From Opisthorchis felineus (taxonomy: Eukaryota > Platyhelminthes > Trematoda > Opisthorchiida > Opisthorchiidae), in assembly GCA_004794785.1 (NCBI GenBank), contig SJOL01005688.1:193269-257268 (forward strand): a stretch of DNA of 64,000 bases, in the 5' to 3' direction. Positions 44,581 to 55,722 of the stretch are shown piece after piece. Each line of letters starts with the position of its first letter. Position 1 is the stretch's first letter. Below the pieces are notes generated by a model that was not told the origin of the DNA, did no database searches, and was given only the letters and a program-made list of their open reading frames with translations. The translations under genes were made by a program, and so were the position numbers.

Positions 44581-44586
44581 GACTAC

Positions 44587-44811
44587 TTAGAATGGTAACA
44601 GTAGCAATAGTTTTCCGCAATCAGCAGCTGTGTAGGTGACTAGCAGCAGTCTCGGGCACCCGAATTTTTCGGAAGCCTGTTCAATCAGGCTTATTGCTCT
44701 TGTCATGGGGCAGTATGCCTTCGAAATAATTCTCTGCTTCTCGAAGACATTGACTGAATTCAGTAACCCTCGGTAAAGTGGACTTATTGCTGGGGATCCT
44801 GTGTCTTTGAC
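44587..44811 (-). CDS. Possible terminal exon, minus strand
   Basis: After acceptor CATACGCGTGTTCACAG the minus frame runs 74 codons to a stop: GSPAISPLYRGLLNSVNVFE, KQRIISKAYCPMTRAISLIE, QASEKFGCPRLLLVTYTAA. It enters in phase 1. A further minus frame at 44867-45082 (VVLTNEHHLFGEKREKYRMI) could be an upstream exon, but its borders are weak. Function unknown. Confidence 0.3.
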   Translation of the reverse strand, partial: VKDTGSPAISPLYRGLLNSVNVFEKQRIISKAYCPMTRAISLIEQASEKFGCPRLLLVTYTAADCGKLLLLLPF

Positions 44812-45089
44812 TGTGAACACGCGTATGATGGATGACAGTCTTAAGCAAGACTATATTGGCAGGCTTCTATGAAGTATTTTGGAAATTGTGTTTATATGTT
44901 GTATATGATTCATCTATAGGTAATGTTTCGATCATTCTGTATTTCTCCCTTTTTTCACCAAATAGATGATGCTCATTAGTCAACACGACCCTCACCATAT
45001 CGACCTTCTCATCCCTGAAGTGTTTCCCCATGCTGTGGTGTTGAAGTTTCCCCCGCACTGAGACCCGCCCCTGTCCCAACAAGCTGTCG

Positions 45090-45980
45090 GTTTCTTGATA
45101 GTCTAGGTGACCTTAACTGTCTAACTGATGAACGTCGGCTAACATCCATTTCACAACAGAATCAAACCATCTGATTTAATTTCAGAATTCAAGTGTGAAC
45201 ATGCACAGATGTGAACAAGCAGACAAACTCAAATCAGACAGCATGCATTGATGCGCATTTCCCACTCATTTCCCACTCTCATTGAGCACCTCATCTACAC
45301 GTGAGGCAGGATGGCGCATATCCTAGTTCACATCTGCTCAGTAGGCCTGTCTCTCAGCCCCAGTAGCTGAGCTGTGATGCCTGTGGTAAAACACATGAAC
45401 GGGCCTCCTAAATGTGGATGAGAGGGGCTTGGTACCGTGCCACTATGAGGCAAATTGATCAAATGGTTACAACACAGTAAAATAGGATCATCCCTTACGG
45501 ACGTGGCTGGTGAGCAGTCCTCAGGTCAAGTGATTTTGCCGCATTGATTTCGCAAGTGTTGCTAGTACTTCCGGGAAGTACAGTTTTGAAGATATTTCAC
45601 ACTTTAGAAGATGGTGAAAAGTATTCGGGGAAGCAAACATAAGGATGGTCGAGTAGCGATCAAAAATTGCTGATCGTTGGAAAAGACGAAAAGCATTGTG
45701 CACACTTCAAAAACTGATATGGGTGTTTAGATAAAGACAGTTACTAGACGAAACAGGCTTTTCAAATTATTTATGGTAAGAGGAGCTGAAACGGCACGCA
45801 TGAATCTCCCAAAGGTCATGCCAGAGTGGGTAGTGGTGAGATTTAGTACCAGCGGAGACAAGTTGTCACTCCTCTTGTTTGGAAGTTGACTCAAAAAACA
45901 ACACTGGCATCGAACATGGGACCAACAGAAATGCCTTGATGACGTTGACACAATTCACTGAGTAGACAGGCCAACTTAAC
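45090..45980. other. No gene recognised
   Basis: Two 60-74 codon minus frames (45521-45951) lack splice borders. No repeats recognised. Confidence 0.35.
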
Positions 45981-45984
45981 AGGA

Positions 45985-46222
45985 CACACTACTCATAAGA
46001 AGGGTGAAACTGGCTGTGGGCTGTCAAAGAGTTTTCAGCAACCTTACGAGTAGTGTATTGCGTCTATACATGTATCGCGACATCTCGAATATTGTGCCAA
46101 CTGAAACATGAGGCGGCCTGGTGCGGCACAATCATTTGCTTGAAAACATCATAAACAAGAGATTCAGCTGGGTTCCAGGTGAGTCTCCCGTCAAAACCAA
46201 ATTGATATGCAAATGAGTTAGG
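45985..46222 (+). repeat. FB1 copy, nearly complete 3' part
   Basis: ACACTACTCATAAG is followed at once by AAGGGTGAAACTGGCTGTGG and TTCAGCAACCTTACGAGTAG, so the palindrome ends are present. The standard body follows through GGTGAGTCTCCCGTCAAAAC and GATATGCAAATGAG. Confidence 0.7.
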
Positions 46223-46470
46223 AAATTGAGGAAACTGAAAGATTTCGCAACTTCTGAGCAACTACACAACGCTGTCTAATTTCAAGCTGGTTTGTCTCTT
46301 CTCAGTTCTAATGGAAGATTGTGGCCCTGTGATACGTGTCAAGTTTCATTATCGGTGGTGACATCTGCTAGTCGAGATGAAAAATCACATGAGTAATGAT
46401 GATTCAACTCTTGTGAAGTCATCGACACTGCTGGATGTAATGCTTTACTGAACGCAGAGCAGGGACTACG

Positions 46471-46938
46471 GTGTTGCTGTTGAGAATCACCAGTTACTTC
46501 GTCAAATGGAGTTTCACGACAGTCCATACAGACAAGTCACTGTACAAAATGTTACTCATTACAGTGTATGCCACTGATGAAGTATGCAAGCAGTCTATGG
46601 TCTGACGTTCAGGCTCCGCCCCCGCGTCCAATGGAAGGTGGAAGTTACTACGGAAATTATGAAACCGCTTTGCAGTGTTCGATTACTATTGCTTAATATC
46701 CAATGAACACCAAGGAACTTTCAAGAGGACACTTGAGAATGTTCACTTTTCAAAAACTGTGCAGATGAGATGCTTGATTTCGTGTCTAATTGCTTGTAAG
46801 CTCTTAGTTTGTGCTTGCTAATAGACAGCTTCGCAGCAAAAAAGCATTTCTCCTTTCGCTGTGTTGCTCTTTAGAATTACCAGTTACTTCGCCAAATGAG
46901 ATCTTACGGCAGCCCATGCAGGCAAGTAGCTGTACCCA
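46471..46938 (+). repeat. R4 copy flanked by about 80-bp direct repeats
   Basis: 46471-46550 (GTGTTGCTGTTGAGAATCAC, CAGTTACTTCGTCAAATG, CAGACAAGTCACTGTAC) recurs diverged at 46861-46938. The 310 bp between is a full R4 copy (TCCAATGGAAGGTGGAAG, GAAACCGCTTTGCAGTG, TTTCAAGAGGACACTTGAGA). Either long terminal direct repeats or a local duplication. Confidence 0.6.
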
Positions 46939-47184
46939 GTTCTTTGACTTTGCGTTTTGACTTTCCATGAATCAACGTTTTTAGTATCACATTCATTCAT
47001 TCGCCAACTAGTTCTATCAGCTCCATCAAATAAGAAGTACTGGTCATACCTTGGAGATAGTTCAAAGCCAGTAGGGGCACAATAACTCTGGATACCTTTA
47101 CTCCTTGTGACAAAAGATGACGGTCCTCGTCCACTGTGTAGGACATTTTAACCCACAGCACCAACTCTAACTGGTGAATATACT

Positions 47185-47523
47185 GTGAATAGGTTGACAC
47201 TGACAAAAGGGAACGACCCCCTGTTCTTGTCATATTACTTCAAAGCACTGAAGAATATGCTGAAAGGGGCCAGCCAGTATTTCTCCAAAATACCTGAAGT
47301 GATGGTATTTACCGTTAATGACATTCAGAACGATGTCGCATGGCTTCAAGACCGACCGACCGACCGACCGGCAGGGAGGGAATTTATGGAGCTTCTACTC
47401 ACCCCAGATGAATACAACTCTTTGGATGAACATAAACAGCTCGCTGGTGGGTACTCTGTTGCCCCGGATGTTGTCTGGCTATTAAGAGTCATGAAGGCAA
47501 CCGTCACACAAAAGGTTATCTAG
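47185..47523 (+). other. Open frame of 112 codons, coding status uncertain
   Basis: It includes LSYYFKALKNMLKGASQYF and MELLLTPDEYNSLDEHKQLA and contains the (CGAC)n tract at 47351-47371 (DRPTDRP). It ends as FB1 begins. There is a possible internal exon between GACCGGCAG and GCTGGTG|GTGGGT, but support is weak. Confidence 0.22.
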
Positions 47524-47795
47524 TGAAATACTTTCATTTGCATACCAATTTGGTTTTCAAGGGGGACCCACCTGAGTCTCTCTCGTGTTCTTGTCCAGCT
47601 GAATTTGTGCATCAGGCCGCCTCGTGTTTCATTTGGTACAATACGCCAGTATGGCAGTGCATTGTATAGATGTAACACACTACTCATAAGGTTGATGAAA
47701 TCTGTTCGAGAGCCCACGACCGGTTTTGCCCTTCTTGGGGCTTATCAGGTAAGCGCAGTCCCCCAATCCTGCTATCAGATATGTCTCTCTTAAAA
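47521..47795 (-). repeat. FB1 copy, near full length, inverted
   Basis: Read on the minus strand it starts GGGGGACTGCGCTTACCTG, AAGAAGGGCAAAACCGGTCG, passes CAACCTTATGAGTAGTGTG and ends CCAAATTGGTATGCAAATG. About 275 bp, a useful reference copy for the family. Confidence 0.7.
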
Positions 47796-47799
47796 CACT

Positions 47800-48830
47800 T
47801 TTTGGAACATTTTTCCGGGACTCGTTGTATAAAAGAATGAGGACTTTACTGAGATTATAAATGACGCTTCTGTTTGCATAAGCTAAGTCTTGTGCACAGT
47901 CGGTATGTCCCGAAGCATTCTGCTGGCATAAAATCATATGTTTAGAGCAACTGCCCCCTAAGGACGTCCGGATGCTCTTCTCGCACTGTTGAAAAATAGC
48001 CAGTGAAGCTCCCTTGTTCTACTCCCACAAGTAATCTGCTTCAAATACCTCAACGGGAATAGTCCATGGGACCTGATTTCGTTCATCCAAGCGGCTTTCG
48101 TCTTGTTTGTCAACCTACTTTTGAATGCTTCGTTCCCATGTGTGTACATTTCAAGCTTAGTGTTGTGGGGCAACTTTCTCTTGGAGCCAAACAGTGTTGG
48201 TTAGGTTCCCCTCTGCCAGCTATGGAAGTACTGAATGCAGGTTCCTGCACAATGAGATCAATGTAGACACTAACATAGGCCAAAAACTGAATAAGGATCC
48301 CGTGATTTTGCTGCCAGACGTGCAACATAATCTGAAAGCCAGCACAAAAATCGTTTAAATTTTCAAGTGCTTCCAACTCATTTGTTGCAACCGCTGCGGC
48401 TTAGAAAACCTTCACATTCAGTATTCCCAAACGATCTCGCAGTGCATACTGTTGGGTGTTAAGCTGACGTGAACTTTTTCGTATATATCCTTCAGATTTT
48501 TTTCTCTACTTCCTGAGAGACCTCATACGGAAATGGTCGACCGTATGATTTTGTTGTCTGTCTTGTCTATCCCACCAGTTCACCGATGTTTGGCCACAAA
48601 TTTCTGAGCGTGCTGTTTCGGTACTTGCCATGCATCGTCAGTCACTGTGTTGAACAAACGTGCGGCCTTACTGGCACTGTAACCGCGTCAGCGGCTGCTT
48701 ATGAATGACTATGCAGTGCCAAAAAAGATCGGCTCGGTGCTGTTCGTCCTCTGTTACCAGCCCGAGGGTGCGTCAGTTTAGATTTGCTGCTGCTGATGCT
48801 TCTTGTAGTTTGCGGGCTGCCAAGCTAAAC
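47800..48830. other. No gene recognised
   Basis: Overlapping short frames on both strands around 47958-48376 lack splice borders. No repeat identified. Confidence 0.35.
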
Positions 48831-48835
48831 TACTC

Positions 48836-49090
48836 TTGAGTTTTGCGCATCATCAGTGCGTATCTTTGACCATGTTTTCACTTCGGGCATGCGAGGTGAG
48901 CGTGTTACCGCTATTCCACCAGCAAACACTGGACGCATCTCAACTTTCACATCTGAACAGGTGAACATATCCACAATTGAGTGATGTGGTTGGTTTGCCC
49001 GACACCTCGTACCATCACCCAGTAACTTTTCTGCCGTGTAGGTCAGTTGACCCGCCTGTCAGGACTCCTCATTCAGGTAGTGCCATGGAG
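48836..49090 (-). repeat. SINE-2 copy plus extension shared with window end
   Basis: CATCATCAGTGCGTATCTT and CACTTCGGGCATGCGAGGTG are SINE-2 blocks. The continuation TTCACATCTGAACAGGTGAA to CCCGCCTGTCAGGACTCCT also occurs at 63835-64000. The tRNA-like sense strand is minus. Confidence 0.55.
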
Positions 49091-49149
49091 TCTAGAAACC
49101 TGCTGGACAGTTTTGGATTGGTTGTAGGCGGTTGCAGAATATGTAGACT

Positions 49150-49380
49150 TCACGTTCACATCACTCTAGTTTGGACGCGATAATTCAGGTGCGTCAGCTT
49201 GCGCTGGTGGAGTGGTGGTAACATACTCGCCCCGCATGTCAGATGCCCGGAGTTGAAGTCCCGGTATAACCAAGAATACGCACTGTTCAGCTCTAATAAG
49301 AGCGAAAGTCGAGTCTGGTAGTTTTCTCCTTCAATGTAGACACACTGGGATAATAGCACCAGAACAGAAGGAGGACTATT
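49150..49380 (+). repeat. SINE-2 copy, tRNA-related
   Basis: TTGCGCTGGTGGAGTGGTGG (A-box-like) is followed by CCCGGAGTTGAAGTCCCGG (B-box-like, diverged). The body ends near GGTGCTATTATCCCAGTG read on the other strand. Aligns with 50905-51100 and 55938-56135. Confidence 0.55.
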
Positions 49381-49889
49381 CAACTGAGAGTGATGTGAAA
49401 GTGAATCCTACAAGTCCGGCAGCTACCTACAATCAAATTAACCTCGCCACATTTTCATCTTGGTAAATCAGACAGCGGTTATCGGGATGTTTTGTCTTGA
49501 CCGTTTTACAGCTTCACCTTTACTCAACGATTGTAAACACTGATTAGTCAACTGAGGGCTATGTATGGACATACACCAGCAGTATTTCATAGTTATGGCA
49601 CTCTGATAACACCAGTTATCCTGAAATGTAAGTAACCGTTTAGATGTTGATACCACGCTCCACAAAACGGTTGCCTCTCAAAAGTCAGAGAAAAGATTCA
49701 GTCTTACTATCCCCACCATTTCTCTACCATGACCACCTCTCCCGTCCAGCTGGATTCTACGGCTCGCGTTCGTATCTAATTGCTCTACATTTGGTGAATA
49801 TGGGCTTTTCGTTTGAAAGTAAGCCTTCCAAATAAATTCAGAGGATTTTAGAAACAGGCGGAAAGGTTTATTTGAGTCAGTTTCGTTTT

Positions 49890-50810
49890 TCAGCTCATAA
49901 ACCGTGTACCGAAATGCAGTGTTTCCAGCTGCTACGGCTTCGTTATTTACCTAAACAGAAGGAGGAAATAAGAACAACGCGTTGGAGGCGGTGGTCCAAT
50001 CAGTTCATTGACCTCAAATGGTTCTGTCTGTCCGGTATGGCGGGCGGCGAGTGCTACGCAATGAGAGCGGTAGCTTTGATGCAAAGCCGCCACTGGCTGC
50101 GTGACGCAACCATGTGTCAGGGTCACTAAGCACGGGCTTTTCTCGTCCCGCTGTTGCCACCCGGGGAGACGGTATTTACCAAATCGACTCATTTGACTGG
50201 CAAGGACCTTCATTCTTCACTGGCGGCCTCGCGGTAGTCTCCATCCGACACAAGGATAAGCGAGGTGGAATGTACGAAGTAAACGGTCCTCTGGCATAAG
50301 AAGTGCATGGTTTAATCAGAGTAATCTGTAAAGTGTGCTCACCTAATCGGTCGAGAGAGGATGGATATTTCCGAAAATTACCTGCTGTACCTCAGCATTA
50401 CTGAGCTGATGTTCCCACCAGAACCATGCAATGCTTCGAAAGCAATGATCGCCAAACACAGACAGCCTTCGAAGACATTTCACACGCAACGGCCCTGTTC
50501 CTGATCCATAAAGTGGGGCGCATCGGACCTGGGCGTAGTACATTATACCCTTGAGAGTTAAGCTGATATCACTTCGTCAAACGCTGCCCTGGTCTTCCAA
50601 ATTCGGGAAGTAATTTCGTCTTTTACCAGTCAGTCAGGACTTATGCAGCCACCCAGATAGACGAATTTATCTACCATATCGATGGCTTCGTCATCAAGCT
50701 GAAACGCCTCGGTCTGAATGCTCTTCACGAAATGTAGGTCAACTGCTCTTTGGGAAGAGATAGTGAAGAACGTCTGGGTTGTTTATGCGTCGTTTATGCT
50801 CTCCACTGTG
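49890..50810 (-). mobile_element. 3' end of LINE-B, minus strand, degenerate
   Basis: Read leftward: DKFVYLGGCISPD, KDEITSRIWKTRAAFDEV, VKCLRRLSVFGDHCFRSIAW, then after frameshifts FGKYRLPGWQQRDE, and a 3' tail (CCGGACAGACAGAACCATTT, GTAGCAGCTGGAAACACTG) shared with 24770-25330. It is 5'-truncated before the RT catalytic centre. Confidence 0.7.
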
Positions 50811-50904
50811 TGGTATCTTTGCTTCCGGCAGGGTTGACAACCTAGGCTACAGTTGAAGACATAAGTGGCTGCACTTACAGTTTTTTTTCACTCAGGATCC
50901 ATCC

Positions 50905-51100
50905 CATTCTAGTTTGAATTGTTTTCCCCTTTCCCAACAGGATTATTCCGATCAGTACACAACAGATCAGTTAGCTCGGATTTCGTTTTTATTTGAGCCC
51001 ATCCTCAGTGCATATAATTCGCTATTCCGGTATTTTAACTCCGGATGCCTGAATTGCGAGAAGAGCGTCTTACCACTGCCTCACCAGCAACAGACACACT
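50905..51100 (-). repeat. SINE-2 copy next to a SINE-1 fragment
   Basis: TCGTTTTTATTTGAGCCCAT, CCTCAGTGCATATAATTCG, TTTTAACTCCGGATGCCTG and CCACTGCCTCACCAGCAAC are SINE-2 blocks; the tRNA-like strand is minus. Confidence 0.55.
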
Positions 51101-51103
51101 CAA

Positions 51104-51250
51104 ACTTACTGACGAGAAGGTCCATGATTCGAACTCAACCTTGGTATTTCGACCGCTTATCTTTAGGCTTGGGCAAACCAGCAGTTTCTCGTGACTCCTT
51201 CGGATGGCGTGAGAGCTAGGTACCAAAAGGGTGTTACAGCCGAACGATTA
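51104..51250 (+). mobile_element. SINE-1 copy, 5'-truncated
   Basis: It starts at CTTACTGACGAGAAGGTCC (no A box), has B-box-like GATTCGAACTC and ends AAAAGGGTGTTACAGCCGAA. It abuts the SINE-2 copy directly. Confidence 0.7.
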
Positions 51251-51259
51251 CTACTCGTT

Positions 51260-52650
51260 TGTTTGCTTTCCGGGGCAACTACTCAGTGATTGTCATGGCT
51301 GTGTCATTTTGTTAATTCGTCTATCATATTTCCGGTTCAAGTGGCGCCAAGTACTCTGGTTGGATGCCTGGAGTTCGGGTCCCTTCATGGTCAAGGCCAC
51401 GCTACTCGGGTTCGTTGCTTCCTTAAGAGTTAACCAGAATAATGGCATCTGGAAGACAGCAGAACTGGTTAAATGTGGATGGAATAAATGCAAATTCTGA
51501 AAATCCTCTAAGAACTCGCAAAAAAAGGAGGTTGAAATATTAGAATGGATGGTTTCGTACCAAATTATGTTCCAAACCATCCAAACGACTGGGTGTGCTT
51601 CTTTGGATCATAACTGTCGTGTGCATGTGAAAGTGCTTTACACAGGCAGATTGGAGTGGTCATAAGGCGGAAACCGTGAGGTGGGACGCACTGTCAGTCA
51701 GAAAGACGACTAGTCACCGTGACCACCGGTGGAGTGTGAATTATGAGTATTGATTAGTGAAATATTGAGCGGTGGTCAGAAAGGTGCGTCGTAACGAAAG
51801 AGTAATACAGAAGGATGATGCAGAGGAATGACAATTTGAGCTTGAAACAGCTCTGGGGTCTTCATTAGTTCAATCCAAACCTACCTGACTTCCTTTGACT
51901 CGAATTTGTTTAGGTCAAACAATCATAAGTAGCATCTGTCCGATACAGTGCAGGGTCATGAATCCTTGGGGAACCACTGTGTAACTTGTCCGTGGCACCA
52001 GGTGGTGCTCACGGCAAGAAAGATATGAGTACAGAGGAAGATGAAGATGAGGATAATAGCAAGAATGGGGGTGTTGACCCTGTATCTGGTTATTTTCTCA
52101 TACGACTTGTACTTGGAGGCTTTTAACCTCAATTTTATCTACTGTGTACCAGTACGATGGGAAATTAGAGTAGTATCCATAGTCGCTTTTTCAGGCGTGG
52201 GTAATCATGCCCAGACCCAAGCACTCGGTAGAACACAGGTTTAAAAATCATGGCACGAAGTTTATTCACAATTAGTTCGCTTGAGAATTGTGTTTTCCTA
52301 CTGTTGTTTGGTAGGGCGGATCTTTGTATACATTGGAATTTTCCTTAGACTGCTTGCAGAACTCTTCAGATGTCACAGTGAGTCTTTCGACTAAGAGGGA
52401 TCAAGTGGTGTGAAATCGAAGCGGAGAGCTTTCAAGTTCTTCTGATTTACTGACTTTTGTGACTAGCGATAGAAACAGTGTTTTCCTCGCTCTTGATCGT
52501 GATGTCTTCGCTAGGTGCTTGGTCAGTCTGCGAAACCTGCATGCTTGAAGCTGTTGTGTGCGTTGCAGTGTTCTCTGATTGGTACCTGCTTTTCCTGGAT
52601 TGTGGGTTCAGTTCATCACGAATCGCTGAGACAACGCTCACGAACCGCTA
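51260..52650. other. No gene firmly recognised
   Basis: A strong acceptor and donor around 52350-52378 (GGAATTTTCCTTAG, then GTGAGTC) could bound a 29-bp micro-exon on the plus strand, but it is unlinked. The rest holds nothing recognised. Confidence 0.25.
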
Positions 52651-52652
52651 TG

Positions 52653-52690
52653 GTGGAAGAGGAGGAGGAGGAGAAGAAGAAGGAAGAGTA
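52653..52690 (+). repeat. Purine-rich (GGA)n/(GAA)n tract
   Basis: GGAAGAGGAGGAGGAGGAGA continues into AAGAAGAAGGAAGAG. An all-purine tract just upstream of the promoter-like segment. Confidence 0.7.
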
Positions 52691-52800
52691 GAATAACTGT
52701 AAAAATGACAATCTTCTTATCACGATGGGACTCACTGAGGTTAATGCAGCGTTGTTGAGTGAATCAGCTGACCTTCAACCACAAGCAGTTGTTCGGTTCT

Positions 52801-52975
52801 ATTGATTGGTCTGTTATCCTGTGTCCTGATTGGTCATGGCCACGTGATCACCAATCAGGACACAGGATGGCCGGATAAACAGTTCGGGTCATAGATCGGC
52901 CCCGGCTAGGGGCGCATATATTAACGCGCGCGCCAATACTCAACGCAACCACTGACCCATTATTACACTCCACTC
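52801..52975 (+). promoter_or_regulatory. Promoter-like segment: CCAAT hairpin, E-box, TATA
   Basis: A perfect 19-bp inverted repeat (52816-52834 and 52850-52868, arm ATCCTGTGTCCTGATTGGT) places an ATTGG/CCAAT box in each arm and CACGTG (E-box) in the 15-bp loop. A further ATTGG lies at 52804. About 45 bp downstream is CATATATTAACGCGCGCGCC, a TATA-like element in GC-rich sequence. The arrangement suggests a pol II promoter pointing right, but no first exon was identified downstream. A hairpin of a mobile element is the alternative. Confidence 0.4.
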
Positions 52976-52979
52976 GGTC

Positions 52980-54650
52980 CCCTAACAACGCGCTGATGAT
53001 GTTACCTCGATTAGTAATGAAACATTTACAATTCGGTGTCCGATCTCATAGAACAAACCAACAAAACCATCTGCGCTACCTGAGCTGCCAACATTCTGTT
53101 CAATAGCAACTGCACCTCCAAACTAGTCACCTGCAACATGGACGCGGTCAGTTCTGTCTACGCAAACCAATTTATTTTTGGCTTGTGGGATACACGAATC
53201 AGTACTGAAAAAGGTCGAATGCTTGTCTTGGCAACCAGAAGCAACCCATTAGTATAGTTCATACCGACCCAGCTAGACTCTGGAACAGGGGTTGGCTACC
53301 AACAGTTTGAGACCTTAGACCCTAGTACATTCTGTGTCGCTTAGCTTCTATTCAGCTTTAACAGTTCACTACTTGTCATGCGTCGTCGAACTGGTTTAAC
53401 CGTGAACCCCGGATACATCTGATATAGCCTGAATGGAGCAAATGATGGACAATCGATGAAGCATGTGAAGTGGTGACTCAGTTGTTTTTCTTGTGTTAGG
53501 GAGCAAAAAACTACACTCGTTTTTTGAGTATTTTCTTAACAAGGTACCTTAAAGCAGTGGGCCATCCTCACTGATGAATATCATGCCGTAACTTCTATAA
53601 TACTTCCACAACTTGCTCAGATATGAATAACTCAGGCACTACGATTCTTTTTACACCTTTATCCATCCCAGAACGATCAACCGTGAAAAATGAGGCTGTG
53701 CGAAGTATATGTGTGTTTTCAAATATTTCGGGTCAAACACTCTCCAAAACAATATCAGCAGTGGTTCAGAGAATATAAAATACACGTATATATATATATA
53801 TATATATATATAAACGCATATATATACATATTATGGCAAAACTCGCAACGAACAAGAAAAACTTGATTACGCAGCTCAAATTTTGAATCTCTCACCATCC
53901 CATCCGACCTCCGTCAGGTAAACGAAGTCTGACGAATACATTTGCAAGACCAGGGTCTTAGTTCGGTAGTGTTCGAGCGGCGTTTATTTGGGTTCGTATG
54001 ACAAACAAAGGGGGCCCTCAAAGATACGATAAAATTTAAGTAAACCAGCCCATGTCGTGATAAAAGCAAGCCGTCCTATTAATGAAACCATACGGATATT
54101 ATCGTTGTCATTAAGAGACCAGCCAAAAAGCTCGTTTGGTAGCGCCGTGTATAGCGTTGAATTCCTGAAACTACGGGTCTTCTGGAACGAACAATGATTT
54201 GATATCTACGAAACCTTTGCCATGAACCTTCGGGGAAGTATAGTCGGAATCCAGGACGTTCATAAAACCGAACAATTTCACAGAGCAGAGGTGAGGTATA
54301 ACACGATCTCACTCGAAAAAGCCAGGCGTCGGATGGAGAAGAATTTTCTATCCCACTGTTATTGATGGAAGCTAGTTGTCTAGTCGGTAACTGAGCCTCT
54401 CATAGGAAGCAATGCTAGTTATTTTGCGGGTCAATAGAGAGGAGGATGAATGGGTTCTCTTGGAAGCGACCGAAGGTTTATCTACTGTGGGTTCTTGCTT
54501 CGGTTATCAAGCATCGGACAGCGGTTTTTACCCGATTATACATGACACCGCCGTAGTAAATCTTTACTAAATACATTGGATCTGTGTGGCCATTACTTGT
54601 GTGTTAGAGTGTTGGACAGCTTGTGAAATGATGTATGTAGGCGCGAATGC
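52980..54650. other. No gene recognised; includes (TA)n microsatellite
   Basis: An interrupted (TA)n tract of about 45 bp spans 53784-53830. No splice-bounded open segment or repeat family member is recognised in the rest. Confidence 0.4.
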
Positions 54651-54657
54651 TCTGTAG

Positions 54658-54917
54658 TTAGACCTGGGCATTCGTCTCATCCAGTTTCCAAAGCCATTTT
54701 TACGCGGCAAGGTAAGCTAATTACCGGGTCGTCCGATGAATACACTTAGCTCGGCAATTCTCTTCACTGCGAAGGCAGGTCTGCAGGGAAGTGAGCTGCA
54801 GAGAGGTTTTGGCAAGATCGCCCAGTCAGCTGTTGATGGGTTGGTGGCTGTCACATTTTTTTCTCCTAAGATCAGTGAGGATCCACAGAACATCATGCGT
54901 TCCATCCAACACACACC
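54658..54917 (+). CDS. Two phase-matched exons of a plus-strand gene
   Basis: Exon 54658-54711 (54 bp, 18 codons, LDLGIRLIQFPKPFLRGK) lies between TGCTCTGTAG and CGGCAAG|GTAAGC. After a 63-bp intron ending CAATTCTCTTCACTGCGAAG, exon 54775-54917 (143 bp) enters in the same phase 0: AGLQGSELQRGFGKIAQSAV, DGLVAVTFFSPKISEDPQN, IMRSIQHT, leaving at ACC|GTGAGT in phase 2. Both borders of both exons are good. A 65-codon minus frame overlaps exon 2 without comparable splice support. No domain recognised. Upstream and downstream exons were not found. Confidence 0.5.
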
Positions 54918-55130
54918 GTGAGTTCATAAGGAGGAAGCTTTTGTGGGAAGTCTAAAAAATTCAAGAACACAACTTTGGACGTAAAAAGTTAACGAAGCAC
55001 TTCGCCCCAGGAATATTTTTCGGGATTCTAGGTCATAGGGCTTCGGAAGTCCCAATGTGACACAGCTCCATGTCGCTGCAATATGGAGAAAAACAAGTAG
55101 CTCAGAGGAAAAATGAAATTCATCCGATGA

Positions 55131-55440
55131 GTGAGACTTTCATCTGAGAATTCGTCACTTGAGGAGCCAGTCAACAAGTGTGACCATGTGATGTGGATCC
55201 CGTGACTGAAGGTCGATCGGTCTATTTCTTGACTAAATGCGAGTTAATCCCAGTGCTGATCAGGCGCTGGTAACCGAAAGGTTAAGTGTTCAAGCTACTA
55301 GCAGGAAGGTCGCGGGTTCCAGACTTCCTGGAGTTTCGTCAGATATGCACTGCTGATGATTCCAGTAAAGGTGGAACAGCTTTATAGTGCTTCTCACTTT
55401 TCAGAATAGATCGGCTTCACCGAGAGGACGAAACCTCAGT
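55131..55440 (+). repeat. SINE-3 copy
   Basis: GAGGAGCCAGTCAACAAGTG, GCGAGTTAATCCCAGTGCTG, AAGGTCGCGGGTTCCAGACT (diverged B box) and GAACAGCTTTATAGTGCTTC align in order with 27298-27560. Confidence 0.55.
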
Positions 55441-55557
55441 TCAAAGATACATTTTTGTCTTGACATTTTTTTCTAATAGCTTCTTTTTCATATTCTGTTA
55501 CAACCGAGTGTGACCGAAAGCGAACTAATATCGGTACGTTTCTATGGGAAAACTTAC

Positions 55558-55580
55558 GTATCCTTTATATTGATAAGCTG
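55558..55580 (-). CDS. Possible 23-bp micro-exon of the coiled-coil gene
   Basis: The minus strand reads GCTTCAG, 23 bp (CAGCTTATC...GATAC, peptide QLINIKD), then GTAAGTTTTCCC. It enters in phase 0, as needed after 55687-55722, and leaves in phase 2. The donor is strong, the acceptor ambiguous (several AGs). Tentative. Confidence 0.28.
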
Positions 55581-55686
55581 CTGAAGCTCAGCGTGTAAAT
55601 TAACCAGGGAGCTCGTGTCATCTGGGCTTAGTTAACCGTGACAGAAGTCCGTCAAATCTGCTTTAACCAGCAGCAGATTTACTTAC

Positions 55687-55722
55687 CGTGATCAGCCGGA
55701 AGTTTGCTTGCAATGATGCCTT
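55687..55722 (-). CDS. Predicted 36-bp micro-exon of the coiled-coil gene
   Basis: Excellent borders on the minus strand: TTTTTTTCCTTTTTCAG, 36 bp, GTAAGT. It encodes KASLQANFRLIT in phase 0/0, compatible with the phase-0 exit of exon 59003-59104. Micro-exons with length divisible by three are well known in flukes. The 3.3-kb intron upstream contains a SINE-2, an FB1 copy and a SINE-1. Confidence 0.42.
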
